Under the pieces are notes generated by a model. It ran no database searches. It saw nothing but the letters and a program-made list of their open reading frames with translations, and had not been told where the DNA came from. A DNA stretch of 64,000 nucleotides from Bradyrhizobium sp. WSM1417. GTDB lineage: Bacteria; Pseudomonadota; Alphaproteobacteria; Rhizobiales; Xanthobacteraceae. The translations under genes and the position numbers were made by a program. Below, piece after piece: positions 62,551 to 64,000 of the stretch. The stretch covers positions 4,640,392-4,704,391 of the forward strand of contig NZ_KI911783.1 of the NCBI RefSeq assembly GCF_000515415.1, given 5' to 3'. Every line of letters starts with the position of its first letter. Position 1 is the first letter of the stretch.

Positions 62551-62624
62551 GGGCAGGCTCCGGATCGAGAGGTGTGTGCTCGATCTAGTCTAGTACGTGC
62601 GCACCGCGCTCGCCACCCCGCGGT

Positions 62625-63665
62625 TCAGCCGCTGCCGTGCGCCGACGAAAAACCTTCGCCGGTGGTGCGGATGCGGTTGCGGCCGAGAACATAGATCGCC
62701 GTCGTGACGATCAGAAGTGCGAGGCCGAGCAGGATCGAGACGAGGCCAATCGGGATCAGCGCCAGCGTCAGATTGCGCTCGGGGTTGATGAGCCAGTGAT
62801 GGATCGAGGTCAGCACGAAGGCGAGCCCGAGAAAGCCGACGCCGCCGCCCGCGAGCAGCAGCGCCCACATCCGGCGGAGCTGGCTGAGTCGCTCCCGCGC
62901 GACGTCGGTCCGGGGTGCGTGATGGCGCGCGACGCGCCGCACCAGGCGGATGGCGAAGGCGATCGAGCTGAAGCCGATCAGCAGGCTCGCGCCCCCCAGC
63001 CACATCCGCAGCGTCGGATCGAGATCGGGCATGCGCTGGAGTGTGAGCAGGGGGAAGTCGAACGCCGAATGCAGGGCGAGCGGGCCCGCGAAGATCAGCA
63101 GGCGACTGGAGAGACGGGCCCAGTCGCGATGATGGCGGTTCGCACCCAGCGCCGTGCCGGCGCGCGCGATGGTCAGATAGGCGCCGGCGATAATGCCGAG
63201 CGCACCGTGGAACGGCACGGTCAGCACGCTGCGCAAGGCGGCCAGCGAGCGCCACATCTCGGCGTGCTGGACGAGATAGGCGAGGTTCTCGTAGGCGGCG
63301 AAGCCCAGGCCGACCGCGGCGCCATAGACTACGGTGTCCATCGGATTGGCGAAGGTCCGCCGCTTGGTCGAGGCGACCAGCACGATGGCGATCACCTTGA
63401 CCGCTTCCTCCGGCAGCGCGACGCCGAAGATCGAATGCATGGCCAGCGCCGCCCACGGGTTGTCCGGGGCCGCGACCATTTTGGCGAAAGGGGCGCGGGC
63501 CAGGCCCAGCAGCGAAATGCTGGCCGCGCCGAGTAGGAACGCGGTCCAGACCTGGGCCGGCGGTCCCGGGCGTTCCTCGGCGGCGATGACAAGCCACAGC
63601 ATCAGCAGCGCCGGGGCAATGGCGGCCGTTCCGATAACGGTGGGTAACGCTTCAATCAGGTACAT
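62625..63665 (-). CDS. PrsW-like intramembrane metalloprotease family protein
   Basis: A 346-aa membrane protein with about eight hydrophobic segments. The protease motifs are LPEEAVK with E86/E87 and K90, AYENLAY with E126/N127, and PFHGALG with H153. These correspond to the EExxK, FxExxE-like and His motifs of PrsW and its relatives, which cleave membrane proteins. In Bacillus PrsW starts anti-sigma factor release; the target here is unknown and no sigma/anti-sigma pair is adjacent. Confidence 0.87.
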   Translation of the reverse strand: MYLIEALPTVIGTAAIAPALLMLWLVIAAEERPGPPAQVWTAFLLGAASISLLGLARAPFAKMVAAPDNPWAALAMHSIFGVALPEEAVKVIAIVLVASTKRRTFANPMDTVVYGAAVGLGFAAYENLAYLVQHAEMWRSLAALRSVLTVPFHGALGIIAGAYLTIARAGTALGANRHHRDWARLSSRLLIFAGPLALHSAFDFPLLTLQRMPDLDPTLRMWLGGASLLIGFSSIAFAIRLVRRVARHHAPRTDVARERLSQLRRMWALLLAGGGVGFLGLAFVLTSIHHWLINPERNLTLALIPIGLVSILLGLALLIVTTAIYVLGRNRIRTTGEGFSSAHGSG

Positions 63666-64000
63666 CGGCGCCGAAAATAGGTTCCCTTGATCCGCTTATC
63701 TACATTCACCGATGCGACCTTGTGTCATGCGCTTGCTGTCGCGTCTCTTAACAAGCGCGACAGCCTGCGTTCATCAGGACAGTCGCCGAGGTGTAGAATA
63801 CGGAGCGCAATCAATTGCATGACAGAACCACTTCGTCTCCCATGACAACGGTCGCGGGCCCGTCATCGGATCGCGATTGGTAAGTCAGATCAAGGCAATG
63901 TGCAGGTTTCTTCGATTCACGATGCACGTGTCGCCGCGGCAAGTCCAGAGCCGGGATTGCCCCGTCCGGGCTACGCACGGCCTGGCGGACCGGCCTAGTC
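63666..64000. other. Right-end intergenic stretch
   Basis: No supported gene. A perfect 9-base dyad GCTGTCGCG-N12-CGCGACAGC lies at 63735-63764, without a T tract. A frame beginning ATG at 63898 stays open to the window edge (34 codons) and could be the start of the next gene, but it is too short to judge. Confidence 0.5.

Overview
The window is a GC-rich chromosomal segment from an alphaproteobacterium, most likely Bradyrhizobium or a close relative. The suf gene order, class I PHA synthase, tripartite tricarboxylate transporter, RopB/Omp25-type surface proteins ending in an aromatic residue, and the two intergenic palindromic repeat types all fit that group. This assignment is inference from gene content; no rRNA, tRNA, CRISPR array, insertion sequence or prophage was seen. 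Almost everything looks like ordinary housekeeping and accessory chromosome, so long open frames antisense to real genes are treated as coding shadows.

Region by region: 1-2779 is the 3' end of a SUF iron-sulfur operon (sufD tail, sufS, a DUF59 protein, sufA). From 2915 to 8097 follow a TfoX-like protein with a histone-like tail, a FabA-type dehydratase, a diguanylate cyclase, an RhlE-type RNA helicase and an AraC regulator. From 8308 to 17845 there is a secreted caspase-like protein, a small membrane protein, an FAD monooxygenase, two outer membrane beta-barrel proteins with hairpin terminators, an SDR, topoisomerase IV ParE and a DedA protein. From 18070 to 24885 there is a PaiB-like gene, two different ArgC enzymes in tandem, a methyltransferase, a MAPEG remnant, a third beta-barrel protein, an intact MAPEG gene and PHA synthase. 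From 25140 to 29297 there is a small lipoprotein, an aminotransferase and homoserine dehydrogenase, and GlpX.

From 29390 to 34490 there is a DUF4261 protein, a HAD dehalogenase, a bacterial relative of plant fatty-acid alpha-dioxygenase and a Tat-exported MBL-fold hydrolase. From 34676 to 41829 a GntR regulator faces a catabolic operon (crotonase, class III CoA-transferase, Bug/TctB/TctA transporter, PdxA-like dehydrogenase). Matching TTG-N4-CAA sites lie at both ends of the divergent promoter region. From 41837 to 55685 there are cupins, a formylglycine-generating-enzyme homologue, an AraC regulator, a soluble chemotaxis-like sensor, RecJ, an SDR and aldolase pair, a lytic transglycosylase, small proteins, and a MarR/AhpD/cupin redox-type group. 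From 55767 to 60297 there is an M23 peptidase and then EF-P facing epmA-epmB, a complete EF-P beta-lysylation set. The window ends with aroG, HdeD and a PrsW-like protease.

The strongest regulatory find is upstream of aroG. A 26-codon leader peptide with a Tyr-Phe-Trp-Tyr-Phe-Ser-Tyr run is followed by competing hairpins and a terminator, and its start codon lies about where transcription should begin. This is a textbook-style aromatic amino-acid attenuator on DAHP synthase. Second in interest are the alpha-dioxygenase homologue and the uncharacterised carboxylate catabolic operon.
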